IMG/VR virus record: IMGVR_UViG_3300039412_000906 | Span: 1 to 20,282 of that record | Strand: one strand, 5' to 3' | DNA length: 20,282 nucleotides | DNA from: a virus | In this document: positions 12,723 to 18,718 of the stretch, piece after piece | Layout: each line of letters starts with the position of its first letter | How positions within the stretch are numbered: the stretch's first letter is position 1 | Made by a program: the position numbers and the translations under genes | Notes under the pieces: model-generated | Seen by the model: the letters and a program-made list of their open reading frames with translations, nothing else | Told to the model about the DNA's origin: nothing | The model's database searches: none

Positions 12723-12929
12723 TTAGGCTGGCGCGCCGCACAGCGCGGCTCTTTCCGCCTTCTTCCGTCTTCGGACGGCGAGGCCGGCCTGGTTGGCTTT
12801 CTTCCTGAGGGCGCTAATCTCTTCGGGCGTGTAGCGCTCGGCGATTACGCGGTTCGCCTTCTCCGCACTGACGGTCGCGATGATGCTCCGCGCTTCCCGA
12901 ATCTGTTCGGGGGTGTACTTCGATTTCAT
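12723..12929 (-). CDS. Small basic protein with repeated YTPE motif
   Basis: A 68-aa helical protein with two related segments, KYTPEQIREARSI and RYTPEEISALRKK, and a Lys/Arg-rich tail (AVRRRKKAERA). The duplication suggests a two-helix unit used twice, plausibly DNA binding. ATG is preferred; a GTG two codons earlier is possible. No ribosome binding site is obvious. Upstream lies a 21-bp palindromic element, so it could be an autoregulated regulator. Family not recognised. Confidence 0.5.
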   Translation of the reverse strand: MKSKYTPEQIREARSIIATVSAEKANRVIAERYTPEEISALRKKANQAGLAVRRRKKAERAALCGAPA

Positions 12930-12944
12930 CTTCACGAATGATAA

Positions 12945-12965
12945 CTCACTTCGCTCACAAGTGAG
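12945..12965. promoter_or_regulatory. Operator-like palindrome
   Basis: CTCACTT-CGCTCAC-AAGTGAG: 7-bp arms, perfectly inverted, 7-base centre, located 16 bases upstream of the small basic gene's ATG. Arm length and spacing fit a dimeric HTH repressor site. A TATCAT -10-like hexamer lies between it and the gene. Confidence 0.5.
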
Positions 12966-12972
12966 AAAGTTA

Positions 12973-13077
12973 TTTTCAGGGAGCCATCGGATGGGCTCCT
13001 TTCAGGGGGCCTTCGGATGGGCTCCGGCGATTTATTGACACGATTAGACTTATCGGTTTTAGGGAGCCATTGGATGG
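12973..13077. repeat. Three related hairpin repeats
   Basis: Copies at 12973-12999, 13000-13025 and 13057-13077 share TTTTAGGGAGCCATYGGATGG with variation. The first two continue into GGGCTCC, so GGAGCC/GGCTCC form stems around an ATCGGATG loop; copy 2 has compensating GGGGGCC/GGCTCC changes. The third lacks the closing arm. TTGACA (13035-13040) lies between copies 2 and 3. They could be operators, tandem terminators or binding sites of an RNA-binding protein. Confidence 0.6.
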
Positions 13078-13101
13078 TAGCGTATTGAGATCTCTGAGAT
13101 T

Positions 13102-13261
13102 GGAAGGAGCTGCGCTCCTTCCTGGGCGGGGCTATCGAGGCTGAAATTCAGCAATCACTCGTCGTCGTCGTCTTGAGATCTGCGAACGACGACGACGATG
13201 GAGTGTAGAACGGAGCCAGGAACTAACGGAGGCGGAGTGCACGCGGGCGAAGACCGCCTCC
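13102..13261. other. Highly structured intergenic stretch, candidate non-coding RNA
   Basis: Three perfect or near-perfect hairpins in a row: GGAAGGAGC-TGC-GCTCCTTCC (13102-13122); a long stem in which CACTC plus a GTC-repeat arm pairs with a GAC-repeat arm and GAGTG (13156-13205, three-base bulge); and GGAGGCGG/CCGCCTCC (13228-13261). A TTGACA with a weak TTTAGG 17 bases on lies just upstream on the plus strand. No protein frame here looks real. Stretch 13262-13428 beyond it holds nothing I can name. Confidence 0.4.
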
Positions 13262-13428
13262 TGAATGGGCTGGGGGAGTGATGTGATGGCACTCGAGCCC
13301 GCAAACAAACTGCCCATAGTTCAGTATTGTAAGTTGTGGCGCGCGACTTTCTTATACCCGCCAGCGTGGGGAGAGGGCAGTCTTATAGATAGGTGCTTCG
13401 CCTCACCCATTGCTCGGAAGGCAGCGGG

Positions 13429-13776
13429 CTAGGCGACTTTCTGCACCACCTGGCAGTACGGGCAGCGGTCGGAACCAGGCGCATGTAAGCCATACTGATG
13501 GGGGCCACTGAGGTGCAGAGTCTCCGGATGCTGCATGACGTAGAGGACAAGCTGACGATCGTCGGCGAGTCCGACTTTGCGAGTCAAGCGGAGAATGTGA
13601 GTGCGCGCCGTCTTGGGATGGATTTCCAATTCAGCGGCAATTTCCTTGTCGCTTGCGCCGCGGCAGATCAGGGCCAGAATGAAGCGATCGCGTGGGCTGA
13701 AGCGGACGAGGGTTTGGGTGAAACGCTCGATGGAATCATCGATGCGGGTACTTTCGGGGCTCCGAGTGAGGGTCAC
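13429..13776 (-). CDS. LuxR-type HTH transcriptional regulator
   Basis: A 115-aa protein starting at GTG. Residues 26-85 are a LuxR/GerE HTH: FSPRDRFILALICRGASDKE, then IAAELEIHPKTARTHILRL. No receiver or ligand-binding domain precedes it. The C-terminus carries a CPYC pair (105-108). It is divergent from the late operon, with promoters and palindromes between, which suggests control of the late genes and of itself. Phosphorylation-independent action is inferred from the missing receiver domain. Confidence 0.8.
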   Translation of the reverse strand: MTLTRSPESTRIDDSIERFTQTLVRFSPRDRFILALICRGASDKEIAAELEIHPKTARTHILRLTRKVGLADDRQLVLYVMQHPETLHLSGPHQYGLHAPGSDRCPYCQVVQKVA

Positions 13777-13912
13777 ATAAGCCAGATTTGCGGTGGGCCC
13801 GGTCGAGCAAAACGCCCACTTATGGTCATTTTAGCCCGAAAACGGGCATCTTGCCCAGAAGTGCGCACTTTGCCCATAACGCTCGAGACCGGAAGGGGCG
13901 CACTGTGAAGGT
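13777..13912. promoter_or_regulatory. Divergent promoters with palindromes
   Basis: Leftward: TGGGCA (13857-13852), 18 bases, TAAAAT (13833-13828). Rightward: TTGCCC (13851-13856), 18 bases, CATAAC (13875-13880). The -35 boxes overlap. Each spacer has its own dyad: GCCCG-AAAA-CGGGC (13834-13847) on the left and the perfect AAGTGCGCACTT (13859-13870) on the right, framed by a direct repeat TTGCCCA (13851-13857, 13870-13876). Binding by the adjacent LuxR-type protein is a reasonable guess. Confidence 0.5.
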
Positions 13913-14134
13913 GTGAGTATCTCGATCGAGATGACGCCGGCGACATCGACGGCGATCTCGGCGCATGGATACGACGCGGCCACGAAGACGGCACGCATTC
14001 AATTCGCCAACGGGCGGACACACGATTATCCGGATGTCGAGCCCGAGCAGTACCAGCGGCTCGCTTCGGCCGAATCGCTCGGCCGGCATTTCAATCAACA
14101 CTGGCGCGGGTCGGCGCACACGAGGATTTCGTGA
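13913..14134 (+). CDS. KTSC-domain protein
   Basis: A 73-aa protein. The pattern S-T-A-I-x4-GYD...T-A-R-I-Q-F-A-N-G...Y-P-D-V...Y...L..A.S.G..FN matches the KTSC domain, common in small phage and mobile-element proteins near lysyl-tRNA-synthetase-like or replication genes; its activity is unknown. The start at GTG gives a length close to the domain; an ATG at 13931 is an alternative. The stop overlaps the next GTG (GTGA). Confidence 0.75.
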   Translation: MSISIEMTPATSTAISAHGYDAATKTARIQFANGRTHDYPDVEPEQYQRLASAESLGRHFNQHWRGSAHTRIS

Positions 14135-14550
14135 GTCCGAAACTGACGCCCGCGCAGCGCCGAATGATCGACGAATACGCGGACGTGCGCGCGGCGGCGG
14201 CGGCCTGGAAGCCGGCTACGAATCCTCACGCGGCGCGGCTGGCTCAGTTATCCGCTGAAATCGGACGAGTGGCGGATTTGCAGCCAGCGGATGCAGAAGT
14301 ACTCCTGGCAGGCTTCCACTTTTCGGTACCGGTGAGCATGAAGCGGATCCGGCGGACGATCATCAATCTGCCGAAGCTATTCGAGAGGCTGGGCAACGAG
14401 TGGGTGATGAAGCACTGCGCGCCGGGCCTGGGCGACGTGGACAAGGTGCTGGAGCCGGCGGAGCGAGCGGAGTACATCGCCGAAGAACGGACGTTGTCGC
14501 GCATCATCGGCGAGCCAGTGCAGGCGCAAGCGAAGCGAAAGGCCGCATAG
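14131..14550 (+). CDS. Hypothetical protein
   Basis: A 139-aa protein starting at the GTG that overlaps the previous stop. Helical (LTPAQRRMIDEYADVRAAAA, AARLAQLSAEIGRVADL), with LPKLFERLGNEWVMKHCAPG in the middle and a basic C-terminus. No recognisable motif. First larger gene of the late operon; function unknown. Confidence 0.65.
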   Translation: MSPKLTPAQRRMIDEYADVRAAAAAWKPATNPHAARLAQLSAEIGRVADLQPADAEVLLAGFHFSVPVSMKRIRRTIINLPKLFERLGNEWVMKHCAPGLGDVDKVLEPAERAEYIAEERTLSRIIGEPVQAQAKRKAA

Positions 14551-14619
14551 AAGCGGCACAGCCTGGCGGAGCGGGCTCAAAACTACCCCGGTCTTGTGCG
14601 ACAGACAGGAGAGTTGTAG

Positions 14620-14892
14620 ATGACGAAGCAGATTAATAAGAGTTCCGGCCCGGGCCACAACCCCAGCTCCGATCAGAGCTGCGTTCAGTTGCTGGACAAT
14701 GCGCTGAAGGTGACCGAGTTCGCCGGAAAGATGCTGAACGAGATCAGGGGAAAGGTCACAGGGGATCAGTTTCCGGACGATGCGGCCAAGACCGAAAGCC
14801 ATATTGAGCCCCTGCAAAGCGGGCTGTACAAACTTGTCGCGCGCCTGAATGGGATCGCCTCCGAACTCAGCCTAATTGACACTGCCCTCTGA
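14620..14892 (+). CDS. Hypothetical protein
   Basis: A 90-aa protein with AGGAGAG eight bases before the ATG. N-terminus KSSGPGHNPSSDQ is polar; the rest is amphipathic helix (LLDNALKVTEFAGKMLNEIRG, LYKLVARLNGIASELSLID). Coiled-coil scaffold or adaptor character is possible. Function unknown. Confidence 0.6.
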   Translation: MTKQINKSSGPGHNPSSDQSCVQLLDNALKVTEFAGKMLNEIRGKVTGDQFPDDAAKTESHIEPLQSGLYKLVARLNGIASELSLIDTAL

Positions 14893-14896
14893 GCGG

Positions 14897-15208
14897 GTGC
14901 CGGTGATGCGCGGCGAGCGTTGCCTGGAGCTGGCGGACGGGGCCCGGGTGGCGCGGCTGGCGAAGGCGCCGAACGCGGAGCTGGTGTGGCGGCACAGGGA
15001 CGGGAAGCTGGTTGAGATACAGCTTCACGAAGCCGGCGACGACTCGAGGAAGCGCGGGCGCGCCGGCAACCCACTGCGGTACTCGCATGACCACGAGACG
15101 GCAGACAATCCCGAGAACGTGTGGACACTGCGGGAGATTCCGAGTGAAGCGCGGCGAGTGTTCACGGCGGTGTTGCTGGACTGTTTGAGCGAGCGACGGG
15201 ATGACTGA
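14897..15208 (+). CDS. Hypothetical protein
   Basis: About 103 aa, with an uncertain start: GTG (14897), GTG (14903) and ATG (14906) are all in frame, and a TTG at 14876 overlaps the previous gene. Centre is charged and beta-rich (LELADGARVARLAKAPNAEL, LVEIQLHEAGDD); DNPENVWTLREIPSEARRVF near the end is distinctive. The stop overlaps the next ATG by eight bases. Family not recognised. Confidence 0.55.
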   Translation: MPVMRGERCLELADGARVARLAKAPNAELVWRHRDGKLVEIQLHEAGDDSRKRGRAGNPLRYSHDHETADNPENVWTLREIPSEARRVFTAVLLDCLSERRDD

Positions 15209-15743
15209 GCCGATCGAGATCACGGCGGGGATGGCCACTGCGGCGGCGCTGGCGGGGTGCGAGCATTGCCACGGGTTCGGCTCGCGGCCGGTTCGATTTG
15301 GGAAATTCGTCGTCTGCAATTGCGCGTTGCGGAGGATCTTCCGGGCATGCCTGGTGAAATACCGGGAGGTGACGGAAACGGTTGGGCACTCCTACGGAGC
15401 GACCTGCATGGAAGTGTTCCAAGGGCACAGCCATCTAGGTCTGGGGTACGGGAACAAGGGCGCCGAATTCAGGGCGGACGTCGAACTCACGGCGCGGCGG
15501 GTGTTGACGCCGCCGCAGCTCGAGATCTTCACGCTGCACTTCGTGGGTGGAATGGACTGGCACGTGTGTTGCGCGCGGCTGAAGCTGGATCGGGGAAACT
15601 TCTTCCACAAGGTGTACGTGGTGCAGGAAAAGATGGGACGGGCATTAGCCGAAGCGGGTGTCTACCCGACGCGCAGCTATTTCAGCGGCTGTTTCATCGA
15701 GAGTTCGCAGGTGGGCAGGTGCCACACAAGGACGGCGGTATGA
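15201..15743 (+). CDS. Sigma-region-4-like HTH protein with zinc knuckle
   Basis: A 180-aa protein. CEHCHGFG...CNC (Cys20, 23, 39, 41) is a small zinc site. Residues 95-150 (LTARRVLTPPQLEIFTLHFV...LDRGNFFHKVYVVQEKMGRA) resemble a sigma-70 region 4 HTH. Such proteins sit just before phage packaging genes and may act as late transcription activators or Q-like antiterminators. The activity is inferred from fold likeness and position. Coupled to both neighbours. Confidence 0.6.
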   Translation: MTEPIEITAGMATAAALAGCEHCHGFGSRPVRFGKFVVCNCALRRIFRACLVKYREVTETVGHSYGATCMEVFQGHSHLGLGYGNKGAEFRADVELTARRVLTPPQLEIFTLHFVGGMDWHVCCARLKLDRGNFFHKVYVVQEKMGRALAEAGVYPTRSYFSGCFIESSQVGRCHTRTAV

Positions 15744-15949
15744 ACCCAAGCTGGTTGCCTGGAATCGTCGGCTCGTTGCTGACGCTGGTCAACATGATCT
15801 GGACGGGGCTTAATTTGCAGATGCGCGCGGACGTGAAGGCGGCGCTATCGCAACAGACCTCCGAGCTGAAGGCGTGGATGGCGGAGTTCTACGTCTCGAA
15901 AGAGATCTACCACCTGCGCTGCAAGGCGGCAGAAGAGAGAACCGAGTAA
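15740..15949 (+). CDS. Small membrane protein, holin/spanin-like
   Basis: A 69-aa protein whose ATG overlaps the preceding stop (ATGA). Residues 4-26 (SWLPGIVGSLLTLVNMIWTG) are a single membrane segment; the rest is an amphipathic helix (MRADVKAALSQQTSELKAWM) with charged end. One-span plus coiled coil fits Rz-like spanins or holins, but no endolysin is visible in the window. Confidence 0.6.
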   Translation: MNPSWLPGIVGSLLTLVNMIWTGLNLQMRADVKAALSQQTSELKAWMAEFYVSKEIYHLRCKAAEERTE

Positions 15950-16045
15950 TGGACCGCGAAGGCGCTGTTTCTACTCTTCGCCGCGCTGGTGGCCGCCGAT
16001 CTGCTGGAGGCCTGGGACAAGTGGAAGAGGGGCGGCGGTGGCTAA
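15950..16045 (+). pseudogene. Possible membrane mini-protein lacking a start codon
   Basis: The frame reads WTAKALFLLFAALVAADLLE then AWDKWKRGGGG and stop: one hydrophobic span with a charged tail, exactly the look of a 31-aa phage membrane peptide. No in-frame start precedes the span. The sequence TAATGGACC would give ATG-ACC if one G were absent, restoring the gene with a TAATG joint like its neighbours. Alternatively the codons come from translation past TAA. Confidence 0.35.
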
Positions 16046-16457
16046 GGCGCGGCCGAGCACGATAGTCAGGGCGCGGGCGTTTCTGGCGGCGTTCCGGAAG
16101 ACATGCAACATCACGGGGTCGGCGAGGGCGGCGGGGATCAGTCCACGGCAACATTACCGGTGGCTGGAGAAGTATCCGAAGTACGCGGCGGCGTTCCAAC
16201 GGGCGACGGTGATTGCGGCCGGGCACCTGGAGAGCGTGGCGATCGAGCGGGCGACCACAGGCTGGAGAGAGCCGGTCTTCTACCAGGGCGCGCGATGCGG
16301 GACGGTGCGGCGGTTTGATGGCGGCCTGATGCAGCTCCTGTTGCGCGCGTGGCTGCCGGCTAAGTACAAGACCACGACCGAGGTGACGGGAGCGAACGGC
16401 GGCCCGATCGAGGCGAAGCTGGAGGTGGTGTTCGTGAAGACCGGGCCGACGCCGTGA
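16038..16457 (+). CDS. Terminase small subunit
   Basis: A 139-aa protein starting at GTG. The N-terminal half has an HTH (FRKTCNITGSARAAGISPRQ, HYRWLEKYPKYA), the usual DNA-recognition domain. The C-terminal half has DGGLMQLLLRAWLPAKYK, a pattern frequent in small subunits. It overlaps the large subunit start (GTGA), as expected. Binds the packaging site and the large subunit. Confidence 0.85.
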   Translation: MAKARPSTIVRARAFLAAFRKTCNITGSARAAGISPRQHYRWLEKYPKYAAAFQRATVIAAGHLESVAIERATTGWREPVFYQGARCGTVRRFDGGLMQLLLRAWLPAKYKTTTEVTGANGGPIEAKLEVVFVKTGPTP

Positions 16458-17749
16458 CAGTCGAGCTGCCGGAAAAGGTCCAGTTTCTATTCGAGCCGCA
16501 CGATTACAAATTCCTCTACGGTGGGCGCGATGGCATCAAATCCTGGAGTATGGCACAGGCGCTCCTGATCCTGGGAGCCCAAAACCGGCTGCGGTGGTTG
16601 TGCGCCAGAGAGACACAACAGTCGATTGACGAATCAGTTCACCAACTCCTAGCCGATCAGATTCAGCGATTGGGCCTGGAATCCTTCTACCGGGTGGAGA
16701 AGCGGAAAATCGTCGGCACGGTGGAACACAAGGCCGGAATGTATGGGCGCCCGATCGAGCAGCCGGGTTGCAGTGAGTTCGTCTTCGCCGGCCTGCGGCA
16801 CAACGTCAACCAGATCAGAAGCTATGAAGGTCTCGATGGCGTGTGGGTCGAAGAGGCGGCCAATGTTTCGCGGAATTCCTGGGAAGTCGTAATTCCGACG
16901 ATTCGCAAGGAAGGCTCGGAAGTCTGGGGGAGCTGGAACCCGGAATTGGCTACCGACGACACGCACATCCGGTGGGTGCTGCACCCGCCGCCTGGCGCGG
17001 TGGTGGTGCGCACGAGTTACGTCGACAACATATGGCTATCGGAAACATCACGCAAAAAGATCGAGCACCTGCGCGAGACAGACCCGGAGACGTTCGAGGT
17101 GATCTACGGCGGGGCGACGCGGTCGTCGACCGAGGGCGCGGTTTACCGGGCGGAGATCGCGGCGGTGGAGAAGGAAGGGCGCCTGACGCGGGTGCCTTAC
17201 GACCGCTCGAAGCCGGTGGAGACGTACTGGGATCTGGGGTACGCGGACGAAACGACGATCTGGTTCGTGCAATCGTTTCCGTTCGAGACGCGAGTGATCG
17301 ACTATGCGGATGGGTCGCGGGAGCCACTGGCGTACTATCTGAAGCTTCTGCAAGACCGGCCATACGTGTACGGGACGCACAACCTGCCGCACGATGCGCG
17401 AGCGCACACGTTGGGGACGGGGAAGTCGATCGAGGAACTGATGCGGGCGGCCGGGCTGAAGGTGCGGATCGTGCCCAAGCTCTCGATCGCGGACGGGATT
17501 AACGCGGCGCGGACATTGTTCCCGAACTGCTGGTTCGACGCGGAGAAGTGCGCGGAGGGGTTCCAGTATTTGCGGCGCTACCGGTACGGGGTGGTGCAGA
17601 CATTGGGCGTGCCGACGCGAGAGCCGCTGCATGACGAGGCGTCGCATGCAGCGGACGCATTTCGCGAGCTGGCGGTAGGGATCAAGGCGCCGAAGAAAGA
17701 ACCGCCGAAGGGAGCCGAGGCGCCGCGGGCGGTCTCGGCGTGGTCATAG
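16454..17749 (+). CDS. terL: Terminase large subunit
   Basis: A 431-aa packaging ATPase/nuclease. Walker A region FLYGGRDGIKSWS (residues 20-32) with Lys29-Ser30; its GGRDGIKS departs from the usual GGRGxGKS. Walker B with catalytic Glu: VWVEEA (130-135). The RNase H-like nuclease has Asp260 in YWDLG, Asp314 in LPHDARAH, and Asp401 in SHAADAFRE. Size is normal. It cuts concatemers and drives DNA into the portal encoded downstream. Overlap with the small subunit suggests coupled synthesis. Confidence 0.9.
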   Translation: MTVELPEKVQFLFEPHDYKFLYGGRDGIKSWSMAQALLILGAQNRLRWLCARETQQSIDESVHQLLADQIQRLGLESFYRVEKRKIVGTVEHKAGMYGRPIEQPGCSEFVFAGLRHNVNQIRSYEGLDGVWVEEAANVSRNSWEVVIPTIRKEGSEVWGSWNPELATDDTHIRWVLHPPPGAVVVRTSYVDNIWLSETSRKKIEHLRETDPETFEVIYGGATRSSTEGAVYRAEIAAVEKEGRLTRVPYDRSKPVETYWDLGYADETTIWFVQSFPFETRVIDYADGSREPLAYYLKLLQDRPYVYGTHNLPHDARAHTLGTGKSIEELMRAAGLKVRIVPKLSIADGINAARTLFPNCWFDAEKCAEGFQYLRRYRYGVVQTLGVPTREPLHDEASHAADAFRELAVGIKAPKKEPPKGAEAPRAVSAWS

Positions 17750-17758
17750 GAGTCGAGG

Positions 17759-18070
17759 ATGGCGAAGAATCGGGAAGCGCACGCATACGACTGGCGGAAG
17801 GGCGGCGAGCAAGGGGCGCCGGCCAAGAAAGCCAGAAAGCCAGAAAGCACGAAAACGGCGAAGCCGGCCGGCGAGCTGACGGCGGCGAAGCGGAAGGCGC
17901 TAGCGGCGTCGACGTTCGGGCTGCCTGGTCGGCGGGCGTATCCGATGCCGGACAAATCGCACGCGGCGAATGCGAAGGCGCGGGCTACGCAGATGGTGAA
18001 GAAGGGCAAGCTCTCGAGCGGGGCGAAGGCGAAGATCGACGCGAAGGCAAACGGGATTCTGGGGGGATAG
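17759..18070 (+). CDS. Basic hypothetical virion-associated protein
   Basis: A 103-aa, strongly Lys-rich protein. ATG follows AGGAGTCGAGG. The segment LTAAKRKALAASTFGLPGRRAYPMPDKSHAANAKARATQM resembles a motif recurrent in phage structural-region proteins (K-A-L..S.F..P..R.YP.PDK.HA..A). Located between terminase and portal. Probably DNA-binding or structural; role not proven. Confidence 0.65.
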   Translation: MAKNREAHAYDWRKGGEQGAPAKKARKPESTKTAKPAGELTAAKRKALAASTFGLPGRRAYPMPDKSHAANAKARATQMVKKGKLSSGAKAKIDAKANGILGG

Positions 18071-18373
18071 ATGGGACACGCTTATAACTTCCGAGACAGC
18101 GAAGGGCCGAAGGGGACGAAGATGCCGTCGGCCGGGCCGAAGACGCTTAGGCGCCTTGAAGTGACGCCGGGCAAGAATGGCGGCCACTCGGTCAACCATG
18201 TGTTCAACTACAACCCCGGGCCCGGACCGAGCCACCCGGACGAAGAGCACATCTTCGGAGCGAGCGAGGGGCCGAAGCTAATGGCTCACCTACAAAAGCA
18301 CCTGGGGATCAAGGCGCCGGCGCCGCCTCCGGTACCGGCGGCTGGGCCGAGCGCGAACGCGCTGGAGCAATGA
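18071..18373 (+). CDS. Hypothetical protein
   Basis: A 100-aa protein. The ATG directly follows the previous stop. Polar, Gly/Pro-rich, with LRRLEVTPGKNGGHSVNHVF and a C-terminal Pro/Ala tail (APAPPPVPAAGPSA). No domain recognised. Conserved neighbour of portal genes is a guess from position. Confidence 0.6.
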   Translation: MGHAYNFRDSEGPKGTKMPSAGPKTLRRLEVTPGKNGGHSVNHVFNYNPGPGPSHPDEEHIFGASEGPKLMAHLQKHLGIKAPAPPPVPAAGPSANALEQ

Positions 18374-18543
18374 AGATGGACTCACAACGGATTCTGAATG
18401 CGGCGGCCGCGGTGCTCCATGTGTTGGACGGGTCGTTCGAGGGCGCTGACGGCGGCGGCAGGATGGTGACGAAGACTGAGCGCCTCGTCGTCATCGACGT
18501 CGTCCAGACCGTTATCGATGCGGACTGCGATCTGACGGAGTGA
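18370..18543 (+). CDS. Small hypothetical protein
   Basis: A 57-aa acidic protein: ILNAAAAVLHVLDGSFEGAD and LVVIDVVQTVIDADCDLTE. ATGA overlap with the upstream stop makes it credible despite its size. Function unknown. Confidence 0.6.
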   Translation: MKMDSQRILNAAAAVLHVLDGSFEGADGGGRMVTKTERLVVIDVVQTVIDADCDLTE

Positions 18544-18577
18544 ACGCCTCGGTCAATCAGGCGCGCGAGGGACGGCC

Positions 18578-18700
18578 ATGTGGGAAGCGGACGACGAGCC
18601 GACGGTGAACGAGCTACGGGGGAGTTGGTTTCTGCGATGCCGGCGGCGGCCTCGGCGGGATTCGAGCAGAGAACGGAAGCGTAAACAGTTGGCAGGCTGA
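18578..18700 (+). CDS. Possible small basic protein
   Basis: A 40-aa frame with GAGGGA before the ATG: acidic start (MWEADDEPTVNEL) and very basic end (RCRRRPRRDSSRERKRKQ). Its stop lies inside the hairpin repeat, so the 3' end may have been altered by that repeat. Weak support. Confidence 0.35.
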   Translation: MWEADDEPTVNELRGSWFLRCRRRPRRDSSRERKRKQLAG

Positions 18701-18713
18701 AGCCTGCCCCACC
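18691..18713. repeat. REP-like hairpin, copy 2
   Basis: GGCAGGC-TGAA-GCCTGCC followed by CCACC; same arms as copy 1 at 2196. Located just before the portal gene, it could act as an mRNA-stability or attenuation element. Confidence 0.55.
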
Positions 18714-18718
18714 AGAAC

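Noticed and set aside
12556-12741. A 61-codon minus-strand frame between the replication gene and the small basic gene.
   Set aside because: Arg/Pro/Gln-rich, no ribosome binding site, overlaps the end of a better gene.
13132-13317. A 61-codon minus-strand frame with TACAAT eight bases before its ATG.
   Set aside because: The frame runs through the GTC/GAC repeats, giving RRRR tracts; no ribosome binding site and no recognisable protein pattern.
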